NCBI GenBank assembly: GCA_002082585.1
Contig: CP020563.1
Location: 7,186,001-7,250,000 of the forward strand
Direction of reading: 5' to 3'
From: Kitasatospora albolonga
GTDB lineage: Bacteria; Actinomycetota; Actinomycetes; Streptomycetales; Streptomycetaceae
DNA: 64,000 nt
The position numbers and the translations under genes are program-made. Below the pieces are notes generated by a model that worked only from the letters and a program-made list of their open reading frames with translations, made no database searches and was not told where the DNA came from. How positions within the stretch are numbered: the stretch's first letter is position 1; each line of letters starts with the position of its first letter. Below are positions 49,720 to 60,777 of this stretch, in pieces.

Positions 49720-50769
49720 TCAGGCCGACTGCCGCCGTACCAGCGTCGGCGGGAAGACCACGGAGGGCGAGGGGCCGCCGGGCCCGCCGATCTGCTTGAG
49801 CAGCAGCCGGGCCATCTCCGCCGCCATCTCCTCCACCGGCTGCCGCACCGTCGTCAGCGGCGGGTCGCAGGCGGCGGCCGCGCTGCTGTCGTCGAAACCG
49901 ACCACCGCGACATCGGACGGTACGTCACGCCCGGCCCGCAGCAGCACCGGCAGAGCGCCCAGCGCCATCAGGTCCGAGGCGATGAACACCCCGTCCAGGC
50001 CCGGCTGTTCCGCCAGCAGCCGGCGCATCGCCGCCGCCCCGCCCAGATGGGTGAAGTCCCCCTCGGCACAGGCCACGTCCTCGATGCCGTGCGCGGCGAG
50101 CGCCTCCAGGAACCCCGCCAGCCGGACCTGCCCGGCGGGCCTGTCCTGCGGACCGGAGATCGTCCCGATGCGGCGCCGCCCCAGCGCGGCCAGATGGTCG
50201 GCCGCGAGCCGCGCCCCGGCCTGCTGGTCCACCTCCACATAGGCGAGCGACGAGGGGCGCGGGGGACGGCCCGCGAGGACGGCGGGCAGCCGGGTGTCCT
50301 CGAGCAGCCCCGGCAGCGGGTCGTCCGCGTGCGAGGTGACCAGGACGACGCCGTCGACATGGCCGTGGCGCAGGTAGGAGAGCAGCTGGTTCCGGGACGC
50401 CTCGTCGTCCGCCAGCATCAGCACCATCTGGATGCCCGCCGGACGCAGCACTTCGAGGAGTCCACCGACGACCCGGCCGAAGTAGGGGTCGGAGAACATC
50501 CGGCCGACGAACGGCTCGGAGTCCGGCCGCCGTTCGCGCTCCGAGATCACCAGGGCCACGGAGTCGGTCCGCCGGGTCACCAGCGAGCGGGCCGCCCGGT
50601 TGGGCACGTACCCGGTGGTCGCCACCGCCTCCTCGACCACGGTGCGCAGGGCCGGGTCCACCGTGGTGGCTCCGTTGATCACCCGCGACACGGTGGCCCG
50701 TGAGACACCTGCCACGGCCGCCACGTCCTCCAAGGTCGGGCGCACGGGCGGCTCCACTTCGGCTGTCAT
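49720..50769 (-). CDS. LacI-family transcriptional regulator
   Basis: The 349-residue protein has the LacI headpiece (about 10-60; TLEDVAAVAGVSRATVSRVINGATTVDPALR, hinge YVPNRAARSL) and a periplasmic-binding-type effector domain (about 68-345) with VVGFDDSSAAAACDPPLTTVRQPVEEM. It lies 34 bp downstream of the DUF305 lipoprotein gene in the same direction. The promoter upstream of DUF1996 carries two GAGAGCGCTCTC palindromes with the central CG typical of LacI operators, so I infer that it represses its own operon. Effector: probably a sugar, not identified. Ends convergently with the holin-phosphatase gene. Confidence 0.92.
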   Translation of the reverse strand: MTAEVEPPVRPTLEDVAAVAGVSRATVSRVINGATTVDPALRTVVEEAVATTGYVPNRAARSLVTRRTDSVALVISERERRPDSEPFVGRMFSDPYFGRVVGGLLEVLRPAGIQMVLMLADDEASRNQLLSYLRHGHVDGVVLVTSHADDPLPGLLEDTRLPAVLAGRPPRPSSLAYVEVDQQAGARLAADHLAALGRRRIGTISGPQDRPAGQVRLAGFLEALAAHGIEDVACAEGDFTHLGGAAAMRRLLAEQPGLDGVFIASDLMALGALPVLLRAGRDVPSDVAVVGFDDSSAAAACDPPLTTVRQPVEEMAAEMARLLLKQIGGPGGPSPSVVFPPTLVRRQSA

Positions 50770-50803
50770 GCAGCCCTTTATACCCGCAGCCCAGCCGCAC
50801 CGG

Positions 50804-51400
50804 TCAGCCGAGGGCCCGCGCGGCCTCCGGGAGCCCTTCCAGCTCGGTGAGCGCGGCCTCGCGCGCGGTGACGAGTGCGGCGGCCAGCCGCTTCGCGTCG
50901 GCTCTGGCGCCCGCGTCGATCTCGGACCGCGACACCTGCGCGGAGTGGCGCAGATGGTCGTGGACCAGTTTCAGGAAGAGCCGGTCGAAGGCCGAGCCCT
51001 CGGCCGCTTCCGCCGCTGCCAGGTCCTGTTCCGTCACCATGCCGGGCATGTCGTGGCCCGCGTGCACATCGGTACGGGGAAGCCCCATCCGTACCAACAA
51101 GGCTTTCAGGCGCTTGAGTTCGGACTCCTGGCCACTGCGCAGGCGGTCCGCGAAGGCCCGCAGCCGGGGCTCGGTGGCGCGGTCGGCGGCGAGGGCGAGC
51201 AGGGCCACCGCCTTCTCGTTCATCGGGGTCATCAACTGCACCCAGGCGGCGTCGGTGGAGGGGGCGGAGGCGGTCTTCCGTACGGCGGAGGGGCCGGGCG
51301 CGGGGTCCGTGGCGGGGGAGCAGCCGGCCGACGCGGTGAGGACCAGCAGGGCCGACAGGCACAGCGCGACGAGGGGCCTGGCCGGGGCGGAGCGGTTCAT
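50804..51400 (-). CDS. DUF305-family lipoprotein
   Basis: The 198-residue protein starts with a signal peptide and lipobox LTASAGC (Cys about 26). The mature part is the DUF305 four-helix fold: WVQLMTPMNEKAVALLALAADRATEPRLRAFADRLRSGQESELKRLKALL, then HAGHDMPGMVTEQDL and FDRLFLKLVHDHLRHSAQVSR. In typical members the first helix has M-I-x-H-H-x-x-A; here the His pair is replaced (TPMNEKAV), while Met/His residues of the loop and second half remain. DUF305 proteins have been linked to metal handling or stress, without a proven activity. It sits between DUF1996 and lacI. Confidence 0.85.
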   Translation of the reverse strand: MNRSAPARPLVALCLSALLVLTASAGCSPATDPAPGPSAVRKTASAPSTDAAWVQLMTPMNEKAVALLALAADRATEPRLRAFADRLRSGQESELKRLKALLVRMGLPRTDVHAGHDMPGMVTEQDLAAAEAAEGSAFDRLFLKLVHDHLRHSAQVSRSEIDAGARADAKRLAAALVTAREAALTELEGLPEAARALG

Positions 51401-51528
51401 GAGGTGTCCTGTGACCGGGCGGAGGGTGCCGCCCCGGAGCCTGTGCCCGGGGCGGACACCGGCGGACAGCCGGCCTGCACATCACCGGCACATCACTGAC
51501 GCATCACCGGAGCTTTCCTGACGGAGGC

Positions 51529-52467
51529 TCAGGGGGTGCCGTCGAAGCCGCACTTGACGATGGCGTTGATGCAGTCGCGTACGCGCTGTGCGAGCTCCTC
51601 CTCCGGCCATACGTTGAAGAAGTCGCCGTGCATCGTGTAACCGGCCCCCGACGCCAGCCGGAAGCGGGCCGGGTCGCCGTTGACCGGATAGCGCAGCACC
51701 TGGCGGAGCTTGGGCACCGGTACGGGGTGGGTCGACGGGCAGGCACCGGCGACCGGGTAGGCCATGTGGCTCTTGTGGTCGGCCGAGTCGAGATCCGTAC
51801 CGTTCCAGCACTGCGGGAAGTCCAGGTAGGACTCCAGCATCGTGCCGGGCGGACAGTTCACGAAGTCCTGCGAGGGGTCGACGTGACCGGCGTGCAGGCA
51901 CGACCACCGGGCGATGGTGTTCTCCTGCGGCCCGGCCGCTTTCGCGTTGCCCGCCACGATGCGCAGGCCCCGGGGGAAGGGCTGGATCTGCCGGATGATG
52001 TCGTCCCTGACCCCTTCGCCCAGGTAGTAGAAGGTGGTCCCGGTCGGCTCCACCTCCCGGTCGCCGTCGTACAGGGTGGGCACCCAGTACGAGGAGAGGT
52101 CGGTCTCGGGCGAGCAGCTGGTGCGGCCTTTCTCCAGCGACTCCAGGTCCGAGTTCCCGTTCGTGGTGTCGTTGCCGAAGAAGCTGTGCATGTGGGAGGC
52201 GCCCGGCAGGCCCGGGAAGACGATCGGGTCGTCGGGGGCCCGGTGGGTGAACGGGCACTCCGCGAGGAACTCGGCGACCCGCACCACATCGGCGGCGGCC
52301 CCGGGCGCGATCCCGGCGGCGGCGCGGTCGCCCGCCGCGTTGCCGATGTTGGCCTGGACGAGGGAGAGGGCGAGGGCAGCGGCGGCGAGCCCGGCGACTC
52401 TGCGGCGCCAGGAACGGGGGGATCGCCGACGGCGGTGTTCGCGACTGTTTCGGTTTCGGAAGAGCAC
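51529..52467 (-). CDS. Secreted DUF1996-domain protein
   Basis: A twin-Arg-like n-region (RRRRSPRSWRRRVAG) and hydrophobic core give a signal peptide of about 45 residues; no lipobox. Residues about 65-310 are a DUF1996 domain: ECPFTHRAPDDPIVFPG, GASHMHSFFGN, WVPTLYD, RWSCLHAGH and CPSTHPVPVPKLRQVLRYPV, with conserved His and several Cys likely in disulfides. The family is common in fungi and actinomycetes and has no established function. The GTG start follows AGGAG. A near-consensus promoter with a LacI-type operator is 45-90 bp upstream, and the DUF305 and LacI genes follow in the same direction. Confidence 0.88.
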   Translation of the reverse strand: MLFRNRNSREHRRRRSPRSWRRRVAGLAAAALALSLVQANIGNAAGDRAAAGIAPGAAADVVRVAEFLAECPFTHRAPDDPIVFPGLPGASHMHSFFGNDTTNGNSDLESLEKGRTSCSPETDLSSYWVPTLYDGDREVEPTGTTFYYLGEGVRDDIIRQIQPFPRGLRIVAGNAKAAGPQENTIARWSCLHAGHVDPSQDFVNCPPGTMLESYLDFPQCWNGTDLDSADHKSHMAYPVAGACPSTHPVPVPKLRQVLRYPVNGDPARFRLASGAGYTMHGDFFNVWPEEELAQRVRDCINAIVKCGFDGTP

Positions 52468-52510
52468 GGCACTCCTGTTCGGAAGTGGGGGGAGATTTCT
52501 CGATCACGGT

Positions 52511-52524
52511 AGAGAGCGCTCTCT
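52511..52524. promoter_or_regulatory. LacI-type operator O1
   Basis: AGAGAGCGCTCTCT, a 14-bp perfect palindrome with central CG. It begins 7 bp downstream of the -10 box, so it should cover the transcription start, and ends 44 bp before the DUF1996 start. Confidence 0.75.
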
Positions 52525-52530
52525 CATCGG

Positions 52531-52559
52531 AACGTAAGAGTGCTGCCTATGCATGTCAA
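52531..52559 (-). promoter_or_regulatory. Promoter of the DUF1996-DUF305-lacI unit
   Basis: TTGACA (52559-52554), 17-bp spacer, TACGTT (52536-52531) on the minus strand, in a less GC-rich stretch. This is one of the best principal-sigma promoters visible in the window. Confidence 0.75.
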
Positions 52560-52619
52560 GGGAAGGTGCGAGAACTGCAACGAGCTGCACAATGAAGGGA
52601 CTTGAGGGGGTGGAGGGCA

Positions 52620-52633
52620 GGAGAGCGCTCTCC
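52620..52633. promoter_or_regulatory. LacI-type operator O2
   Basis: GGAGAGCGCTCTCC, 14-bp perfect palindrome sharing the 12-bp core GAGAGCGCTCTC with O1. Centre-to-centre distance is 109 bp. It lies upstream of the -35 box and is suitable for repression by looping; it could also affect the divergent ligase gene. Confidence 0.7.
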
Positions 52634-52750
52634 CTTTTCTGTCCTCGGAACGTGCCGTTCCCTGGCGTACGGGGAGGTGCCCCGCCGTTCCTGGAGTGAC
52701 GGGAGAGGCCCCGGGGGCGAGGGCCGGGAAGCGCTGCCGGAGGATTGTCA

Positions 52751-55147
52751 GTGGTGGGCGGCAGGATGGTGGTCATGACGAACTCAGCCGCTGTGCTCGC
52801 CGATGCCGCCGCCTATGCCGCCGCGGTCGAAGAGGCATCCCAGGCCGCCGCCGCGTACTACGCCACGGGCGAGAGCACGCTCGACGACGACGCGTACGAC
52901 CGGCTGGCGCGGGGGATCGCCGCGTACGAGGCGGACCATCCCGACGAGATACACGAGTCATCACCGACGGGGAAGGTGGCGGGCGGGGCCGCCGTCGGCG
53001 ATGTTCCGCACACGGTGCCGATGCTCTCGCTGGACAACGTGTTCTCGGCCGAGCAGTTCGTGAGCTGGACCGCGTCGCTGGAGCGGCGGATCGGCAGACC
53101 GGTCGCCGCCTGGAGCGTGGAGCCGAAGCTCGACGGCCTCGCGGTCGCCGCCCGTTACCGGGAAGGCCGCCTGGAGCGGCTGATCACCCGGGGCGACGGC
53201 GCGGCGGGCGAGGACGTATCGCATGCGGCCGCCGCGGTCGTCGGACTGCCCGAGCGGCTGGCGGCCCCGGTCACCATCGAGGTGCGCGGCGAAATACTCA
53301 TGACGAACGAGCAGTTCGAGCAGGGCAACGCGATCCGTACGGAGCACGGCGGCGCCCCCTTCGCCAACCCGCGCAACGGGGCGGCGGGCACCCTGCGCGC
53401 CAAGGACCGGGCGTACCGCGTGGAGACGACCTTCTTCGCCTACGGGGCACTGCCGCTCGCCGACTCCGGTGAGCTCGCCGAGACCCTCACCGAGCTGCCC
53501 CACAGCGAGATCCTCGCGTATGTCGCCGGGCTCGGCGTGCACACGGCCGCGGCCACGGAGGTGGCACCGGTCCGGGTGACCACGGCGGAGGAGGTGCAGG
53601 CCCGGGTGGACGAGATCGGCGCCCTGCGTGCCGTGCTGCCGTTCGGTATCGACGGGATCGTGATCAAGGCGGACCTCGCCGCCGACCAGCGCGAAGCCGG
53701 GTCCGGGACCCGGGCGCCGCGCTGGGCCATCGCCTACAAGCTCCCCGCCGTCGAGAAGATCACCCGCCTGCTCTCCGTCGAGTGGAACGTGGGACGCACG
53801 GGGATCATCGCGCCGCGTGCCGTCCTGGAGCCCGTCGAGATCGACGGATCGACCGTCGGGTACGCCACCCTGCACAACCCGGCGGACATCACCCGCCGCG
53901 ATCTGCGCCTGGGCGACCAGGTCATGGTCTACAAGGCGGGTGACATCATCCCGCGCATCGAGGCGCCCGTCGCCCATCTGCGTACGGGGGACGAGACGCC
54001 GATCGAGTTCCCGGAGAGCTGCCCGCAGTGCGGCTCCGAGATCGACGCGAGCGAGCAGCGCTGGCGCTGCACCCGGGGCCGTGACTGCCGGCTGGTCGCC
54101 TCCGTCTCGTACGCCGCCGGGCGGGACCAGCTCGACATCGAGGGCCTCGGGGCCACCCGGGTCGTCCAGCTCGTGGACGCGGGCCTCGTCACGGACTTCG
54201 CCGATCTGTTCACCCTGGAGCGGGAGCAGCTGCTCGCCCTGGACCGGATGGGCGAGACCTCCACCGACAATCTCCTGGCGGCCATCGAGACCGCCCGCTC
54301 GCGCCCGCTGTCCCGGGTCTTCTGTGCCCTGGGCGTACGGGGGACGGGGCGCTCCATGTCCCGCAGGATCGCGCGGTTCTTCGCGACCATGGACCACATC
54401 GTCGCCGCCGACGCCGAGTCGCTCCAGCGGGTCGACGGCATCGGCAAGGAGAAGGCCGCGGCGGTGGTCGCCGAGCTGGTGGAGCTGGCCCCGCTGATCG
54501 AGAAGCTCGTCCGGGCCGGGGTGACGATGACGGAGCCGGGTGCCACCCCGCCCCCGGAGCCCGGCACGGAGGAGCAGGAGGGCGCGGGGGCCGGTGCGGA
54601 GCTGCCGCTGGCGGGGATGAAGGTGGTGGTCACGGGGGCGATGACCGGGGCGCTGGAGAAGCTGTCGCGCAATCAGATGAACGAGCTGATCGAGCGGGCG
54701 GGCGGGAAGTCGTCCTCCAGCGTCTCCGCGCGCACCAGCCTGCTGGTGGCGGGGGAGAAGGCCGGGTCGAAGCGGACCAAGGCGGAGGAGCTGGGCCTCA
54801 GGATCGTGGCGCCGGAGGAGTTCGCGGAGCTCCTCGCGGACTTCCTCACGGGGAAGGCCGCCGAGGTCGGGGAGGTCGCGGAGGCCATGGAGACGGTGAG
54901 CGTGGTGGCGGCGGTCGTGACTGCCGAAGCGGCGGCCGGTACGGCAGCGGCAGCCGTGGGGGCGGCGGAAGCTGTGGAGGGCGCGGTGGTCGTGGAGGGC
55001 GCGGTGGTCGCGGGGAGTGCGACGGTTGTGGACGAGGCGGTGGTCGTGGAGGGCGCGGTGGTGGTCGAGGAGGCGGAGGCCGTGAAGGACGCTGAGGTGG
55101 TGAAGGACGCTGAGGTGGTGAAGGACGCTGAGGTCGTGAAGGTCTGA
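52751..55147 (+). CDS. ligA: NAD-dependent DNA ligase with a repetitive C-terminal tail
   Basis: All LigA domains are in order: Ia ([24 protein letters not shown]), adenylation domain with catalytic Lys about 126 in [33 protein letters not shown] and [10 protein letters not shown] fold ([17 protein letters not shown]); Cys4 zinc finger (CPQCG...CTRGRDC); HhH domain; BRCT (about 615-690). About 100 residues of Val/Ala/Glu repeats are added. It seals nicks using NAD. Start at GTG 52751, 7 nt after GGAGG; ATG 52766 is an alternative. The divergence from usual LigA (for instance SSPTGKV) suggests a second, accessory ligase, but this needs the rest of the genome. Confidence 0.9.
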   Translation: MVGGRMVVMTNSAAVLADAAAYAAAVEEASQAAAAYYATGESTLDDDAYDRLARGIAAYEADHPDEIHESSPTGKVAGGAAVGDVPHTVPMLSLDNVFSAEQFVSWTASLERRIGRPVAAWSVEPKLDGLAVAARYREGRLERLITRGDGAAGEDVSHAAAAVVGLPERLAAPVTIEVRGEILMTNEQFEQGNAIRTEHGGAPFANPRNGAAGTLRAKDRAYRVETTFFAYGALPLADSGELAETLTELPHSEILAYVAGLGVHTAAATEVAPVRVTTAEEVQARVDEIGALRAVLPFGIDGIVIKADLAADQREAGSGTRAPRWAIAYKLPAVEKITRLLSVEWNVGRTGIIAPRAVLEPVEIDGSTVGYATLHNPADITRRDLRLGDQVMVYKAGDIIPRIEAPVAHLRTGDETPIEFPESCPQCGSEIDASEQRWRCTRGRDCRLVASVSYAAGRDQLDIEGLGATRVVQLVDAGLVTDFADLFTLEREQLLALDRMGETSTDNLLAAIETARSRPLSRVFCALGVRGTGRSMSRRIARFFATMDHIVAADAESLQRVDGIGKEKAAAVVAELVELAPLIEKLVRAGVTMTEPGATPPPEPGTEEQEGAGAGAELPLAGMKVVVTGAMTGALEKLSRNQMNELIERAGGKSSSSVSARTSLLVAGEKAGSKRTKAEELGLRIVAPEEFAELLADFLTGKAAEVGEVAEAMETVSVVAAVVTAEAAAGTAAAAVGAAEAVEGAVVVEGAVVAGSATVVDEAVVVEGAVVVEEAEAVKDAEVVKDAEVVKDAEVVKV
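54964..55135 (+). repeat. 18-bp repeats in the ligase tail
   Basis: Units of GTGGTCGTGGAGGGCGCG type recur through 54970-55070, followed by three near-identical GTGAAGGACGCTGAGGTG units (55082-55135). They encode hexapeptides VEGAVV and VKDAEV. The in-frame period keeps the reading frame whatever the copy number. Confidence 0.8.
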
Positions 55148-55291
55148 GGCAGCCCGGGGGTGCCTTGGAATCGGGAGGGAAGTGGCTTTCCCTCACCCGG
55201 TATTGCATAGTGAGGGCTTGGTCATGCCTCGCTATCAGCGGGCCGATGGGTGCGTGGACGGCTGCGGACGGCCGACCGGGGGTGAGGGGCG

Positions 55292-56338
55292 ATGCGTTCT
55301 CCGTACGACGGACAGCGACACGGCCGTGCCGTCCCCCTGCCGGGCCGCCCCGGCGGCGAGGACCGTGACCCTCCGGCCACGTTCGGGCCCGGCCGGTCCG
55401 GTGAAGGACACGGCCCGCCCGACGACGGACACGGACCGTTCGGCGAGGGACCCCGCCCGCCCGGCGGAGGTCCCGCACCGCTTCGTGACGGAAGCGGGGC
55501 CGGGAGGTCCGGGACCGGGCGTGAGCCCGGGGCGCTCCGGGTGCGCCACGGACACCGCCGGCTCGGCGGCAGGACCGTGGCCGCCCGGGGACTCGCCCTG
55601 GACCTCGGCAGCTCCCGCACCCGGGCCTGGGTGCCCGGCCACGGCCTGGTCGCCGACCCGCTCCTCGGCCGCGCCCCCGACGGGGATGCCGAGCGGCCCG
55701 TCCGGCGCGGGCGCATCGTCGACCCCGAGTCCTGCGGACGGCTCCTCGGCCGCATCGCCGACGCGGCCCTCGGGCCCGACCGTACGGACAGTGTGATCGT
55801 CCTCAGCCACCCCGTCCTCGCCGGGGCCGTCCACCGCAACGCCGCGCGGGAGCTGCTCGCCGGGCTGGGACCCACACGCGTCCTCGTCCTCAGCAGCGCC
55901 CGGGCCGCCGCCGCGTACGCCGGACCGCGCGACGCCGGTCCCCTCCTCGTCGTGGACATGGGCGCCGAGCTGACCGAGGTCACGCTCCTCGTCGGCGGCC
56001 GGATCGCGGACGCCCGGCAGGCCGAGACCGGCCTCAGCGACCTGGACCCGGCGACGCTGCCCGCCACCCTGGTCGGTACGGTCCTGGACATGGTGAAGTC
56101 CATGTGGCGGCAGGACCGGCACGGCGCGATCCGGGGCGCCCTGCGCAAGGGCCCGGTCCTCGCCGGTGGCGGAGCGCTGCGCCCCGACGTGACCGACCGC
56201 ATCGCGCGGTGCCTCGGCACCCCCGTGCGGCTGGCGGACGACCCGTCGACCACCGTCGTGCGCGGCGCGGGACAGATCCTCAGCTCCGTGCTCCGCCACG
56301 GGGTGACGCCCGCCGTCCTGCCCGGCCGACCGAGGTGA
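55292..56338 (+). CDS. MreB-like actin-fold protein with N-terminal Pro/Gly-rich extension
   Basis: From about residue 97 the sequence follows MreB: phosphate-1 GLALDLGSSRTRAWVPGHGLVADP, connect-1 SVIVLSHPVLAG, phosphate-2 LLVVDMGAELTEVTLLVGG and adenosine motif VLAGGGALRPDVTDRIARCLGTPVRLADDPSTTVVRGAGQIL. It is shorter than MreB (many loops trimmed), so it may not polymerise. The first 95 residues are Pro/Gly/Arg/Asp-rich and unlike MreB; a downstream start cannot be excluded, but ATG 55292 has GAGGGG before it. The stop overlaps the next start (GTGA), and SecDF follows, linking it to cell-envelope or sporulation functions. Confidence 0.82.
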   Translation: MRSPYDGQRHGRAVPLPGRPGGEDRDPPATFGPGRSGEGHGPPDDGHGPFGEGPRPPGGGPAPLRDGSGAGRSGTGREPGALRVRHGHRRLGGRTVAARGLALDLGSSRTRAWVPGHGLVADPLLGRAPDGDAERPVRRGRIVDPESCGRLLGRIADAALGPDRTDSVIVLSHPVLAGAVHRNAARELLAGLGPTRVLVLSSARAAAAYAGPRDAGPLLVVDMGAELTEVTLLVGGRIADARQAETGLSDLDPATLPATLVGTVLDMVKSMWRQDRHGAIRGALRKGPVLAGGGALRPDVTDRIARCLGTPVRLADDPSTTVVRGAGQILSSVLRHGVTPAVLPGRPR

Positions 56339-56997
56339 CCCCGCACCCGGGGCCGCCCCGGGGGAACGCACTCCGGCCGAGGCCGACCGATACGGCACAG
56401 GGCTCGCGGCGCATGCTGGCCGTGCTGCTCCTCGCCGTCCTCACCCTGGCCGGTGGCGCCCCCGCAGCGGGCGCGCTCCCCGTCGGGGTCCTCAACAGCC
56501 TCTCGCTCGCCGTGGCGTACACGCCGCAGGCCCCGGCGCCCGCCCCGCAGACCGACCGGACCGTCCACCCCGGCTCCCCCCACCCCGATCTCCGGCGCAC
56601 CCGCACGGCCCCGGCCCCCGCGGGTTCCGGCGCCGGTGGCCGTACCGCCCGGGAGCAGCAGCCCCGGGCGCGGACCACCCCCGCGCAGCCGTACACCTCG
56701 ACCCTGTACGAGCGGTCGCCGGCCGCCGATCCGAGCACGCACACCCCCCGGGCGGGCATCGGCCGCGCCCACCTGACGGGGCACGCGCCCCCGCCCTCGT
56801 ACGAAGGGCTGCTGCCCGGCGCACCCGGTCCGGTCGTGCCGTACGGCCCGGCCGAGCGGGTCGCCGTGCCTTCCGCCGGAACGCCCTCGGGGCGCGAGGG
56901 CGCCCTGCCCGGCGTCCGGGGTCCTCCGCGCACGGCCGCCGGCCCCTCGGCCGGTCATCCGTCCCGCTCTGCCGTTCCGGCGTCGCGTCCTCGCTGA
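56335..56997 (+). CDS. Putative secreted Pro-rich protein of unknown function
   Basis: Start is the GTG that overlaps the MreB-like stop (GTGA). The n-region ends in SRR, followed by a hydrophobic segment MLAVLLLAVLTLAGGAPAAGA (about 27-47), a signal peptide or anchor. The remaining 170 residues are Pro/Ala/Arg/Thr-rich with no domain that I recognise. Tyr-containing short motifs (QPYTSTLYERS, PSYEGLLPG, VVPYGPAERV) stand out. The gene lies between MreB-like and SecDF genes, 35 bp from the latter, and probably shares their transcript. Confidence 0.65.
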   Translation: MTPHPGPPRGNALRPRPTDTAQGSRRMLAVLLLAVLTLAGGAPAAGALPVGVLNSLSLAVAYTPQAPAPAPQTDRTVHPGSPHPDLRRTRTAPAPAGSGAGGRTAREQQPRARTTPAQPYTSTLYERSPAADPSTHTPRAGIGRAHLTGHAPPPSYEGLLPGAPGPVVPYGPAERVAVPSAGTPSGREGALPGVRGPPRTAAGPSAGHPSRSAVPASRPR

Positions 56998-57032
56998 GGT
57001 GAGGGCGGCCGACGCCCCACCGGAGGATTCCC

Positions 57033-59345
<2,313 letters not shown>

Positions 59346-59363
59346 CACCCGTACACGAGGAAA

Positions 59364-59408
59364 CCGTCCGTCCCCCCGCTCCGGGTTCCGGGGCGGGGGG
59401 ACGGACGG
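59364..59408. terminator. Strong bidirectional terminator
   Basis: Perfect 16-bp stem CCGTCCGTCCCCCCGC / GCGGGGGGACGGACGG with a 13-nt loop that can itself pair, between the convergent secDF and XRE genes. Confidence 0.9.
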
Positions 59409-59411
59409 TGG

Positions 59412-60212
59412 CTACGGCAGGCGTTCGCGCAGATAGGCCGCGGTCTCCCGGTCGGCGGGGAGGAACGTCTCGATGGCCAGCTCCGCCACCGTCACGTCCA
59501 TCGGTGTGTTGAACGTGGCGATCGAGGCGACGAACGACAGCACCCGGTCGCCGTGCTCGATTACCAGAGGGAGGGCGAACGACGGCGTACGCTCCCCGCT
59601 CGGATCACCGGCTCCCCGGTCCGCCACCGGGTAGGCGGCCACCTCCTCGTACAGGGCGCGCAGCTCCGGCGACCGTACGAGGGCGATCTGACGTTCCATC
59701 TGCGCCAGCAGATCCGCCCGCCACTCCGGCAGGTTCCGGATGCGCGGCGCGAGCCCCGCCGGGTGGAGCGTGATCCGCATGGCGTTGAGCGGCGGGGTCA
59801 GCAGCTCCTCGGAGACCCCCTCCATGAGCAGGGCGATGCCCCGGTTGGCGGCCACCACGTCGTACGTGCCGTCGACGACGAGCGCGGGATACGGCTCGTA
59901 CCCTGCCAGCAGCCGGTCCAGGCCCTCGCGCAGCGACGCCAGCGCGGGGGCGTCCAGCGGGGTCTGTGCGTAGCGGGGCGCGTAACCGGCCACCACGAGC
60001 AGGGCGTTGCGCTCCCGTACGGGGATGTCCAGGTGCTCGGCCAGGCGCAGGATCATGTCCTCACTGGGGCGGGCGCGGCCCGTCTCGACGAAGGAGATGT
60101 GCCGGGCCGAGGAGTCCGCGCGCAGCGCCAGCTCCAGCTGGCTGATCCGCCGCCGCTCGCGCCAGCCGCGCAGCAGCGGCCCCACTCCCGTGTCGGGGGA
60201 GACAGTCGTCAT
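59412..60212 (-). CDS. XRE-family regulator with MmyB-like ligand domain
   Basis: The 266-residue protein has an HTH-XRE at about 12-70 (LLRGWRERRRISQLELALRADSSARHISFVETGRARPSEDMILRLAEHL) and an MmyB-like PAS-type domain (about 95-262) with LVVDGTYDVVAANRG and the conserved ending TVAELAIETFLPADRETAAYLRERLP. Such domains bind fatty-acid-like molecules in the structurally known members; its target genes are usually adjacent, here perhaps the divergent pterin dehydratase. Confidence 0.9.
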   Translation of the reverse strand: MTTVSPDTGVGPLLRGWRERRRISQLELALRADSSARHISFVETGRARPSEDMILRLAEHLDIPVRERNALLVVAGYAPRYAQTPLDAPALASLREGLDRLLAGYEPYPALVVDGTYDVVAANRGIALLMEGVSEELLTPPLNAMRITLHPAGLAPRIRNLPEWRADLLAQMERQIALVRSPELRALYEEVAAYPVADRGAGDPSGERTPSFALPLVIEHGDRVLSFVASIATFNTPMDVTVAELAIETFLPADRETAAYLRERLP

Positions 60213-60329
60213 GCGAAGACCGTAACGTCACCGGCGGGCCGGGGAGCCGCGTACCCCGGGACCGAACCGGCCGGACGTGCGCCCGGCCCGACATCCGACA
60301 CCCACGTCCACACCCACGGGAGCCGTGCC

Positions 60330-60635
60330 ATGTCCGCCGAACCGCTGTCGAAGACCGAGACCGAACACCGGCTGGAGGCGCTGCCCGGCTGGGCGCTGGA
60401 AGGGGACCGGATCACCCGGACCTACCGGCTGCCCTCGCACGTGGCCGCCGCCGCGCTGACCGTCCACATCGCGCGGATTCAGGAGGAGCTGAACCACCAC
60501 TCCGATCTGACGCTCGGGTACAACACCGTGGCCCTGTCCGTCCACACGCACGACGCGGGCGGCGCGGTCACGGCGAAGGATCTGGAGCTGGCCACCCGGG
60601 TGGAGGCCGCCGCACCGGCCCACGGAGCGGAGTAG
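60330..60635 (+). CDS. 4a-hydroxytetrahydrobiopterin dehydratase (pterin-4a-carbinolamine dehydratase)
   Basis: The 101-residue protein has the PCD signature: LPGWALEGDRITRTYRLPSHVAAA, EELNHHSDLTLGYNTVALSVHTHDAGGAVTAKDLELA, containing the His-His pair, the later His of THD, and a typical length. It recycles oxidised pterin cofactor after aromatic hydroxylation or acts as a dimerisation cofactor. The HHP motif is HHS here, a small change. Divergent from the XRE regulator. Confidence 0.9.
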   Translation: MSAEPLSKTETEHRLEALPGWALEGDRITRTYRLPSHVAAAALTVHIARIQEELNHHSDLTLGYNTVALSVHTHDAGGAVTAKDLELATRVEAAAPAHGAE

Positions 60636-60687
60636 CCGGTACGGGAGGCCGTACGGGAGACCGCCTGGTGCTCCGACGGCCCGGGCG

Positions 60688-60777
60688 CTCCCGGCTCAGC
60701 TCACCCGGTCCGGACCGCTCCCGGTTCAGCTCTCCCGTCTCCGCTCGCTGGTCCGGGCCCTCCCGGCTCAGCTCACC
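60688..60777 (-). repeat. Array with 14-bp period starting at the LysR stop codon
   Basis: On the minus strand the stop context GTGAGCTGAGCCGGGAG is repeated downstream: TGA at 60770, 60728 and 60698, with intermediate 14-bp units (CCGGACCAGCGAGC, GGAGACGGGAGAGC) and one 16-bp unit. The 18-bp copies at 60760-60777 and 60688-60705 are identical. Confidence 0.75.

Noticed and set aside
52647..52661. GGAAC-N5-GTTCC upstream of the DNA ligase gene, similar to an SOS box
   Set aside because: The spacer is five, not four, bases, which breaks the half-site phasing required by LexA. Kept only as an unexplained inverted repeat.
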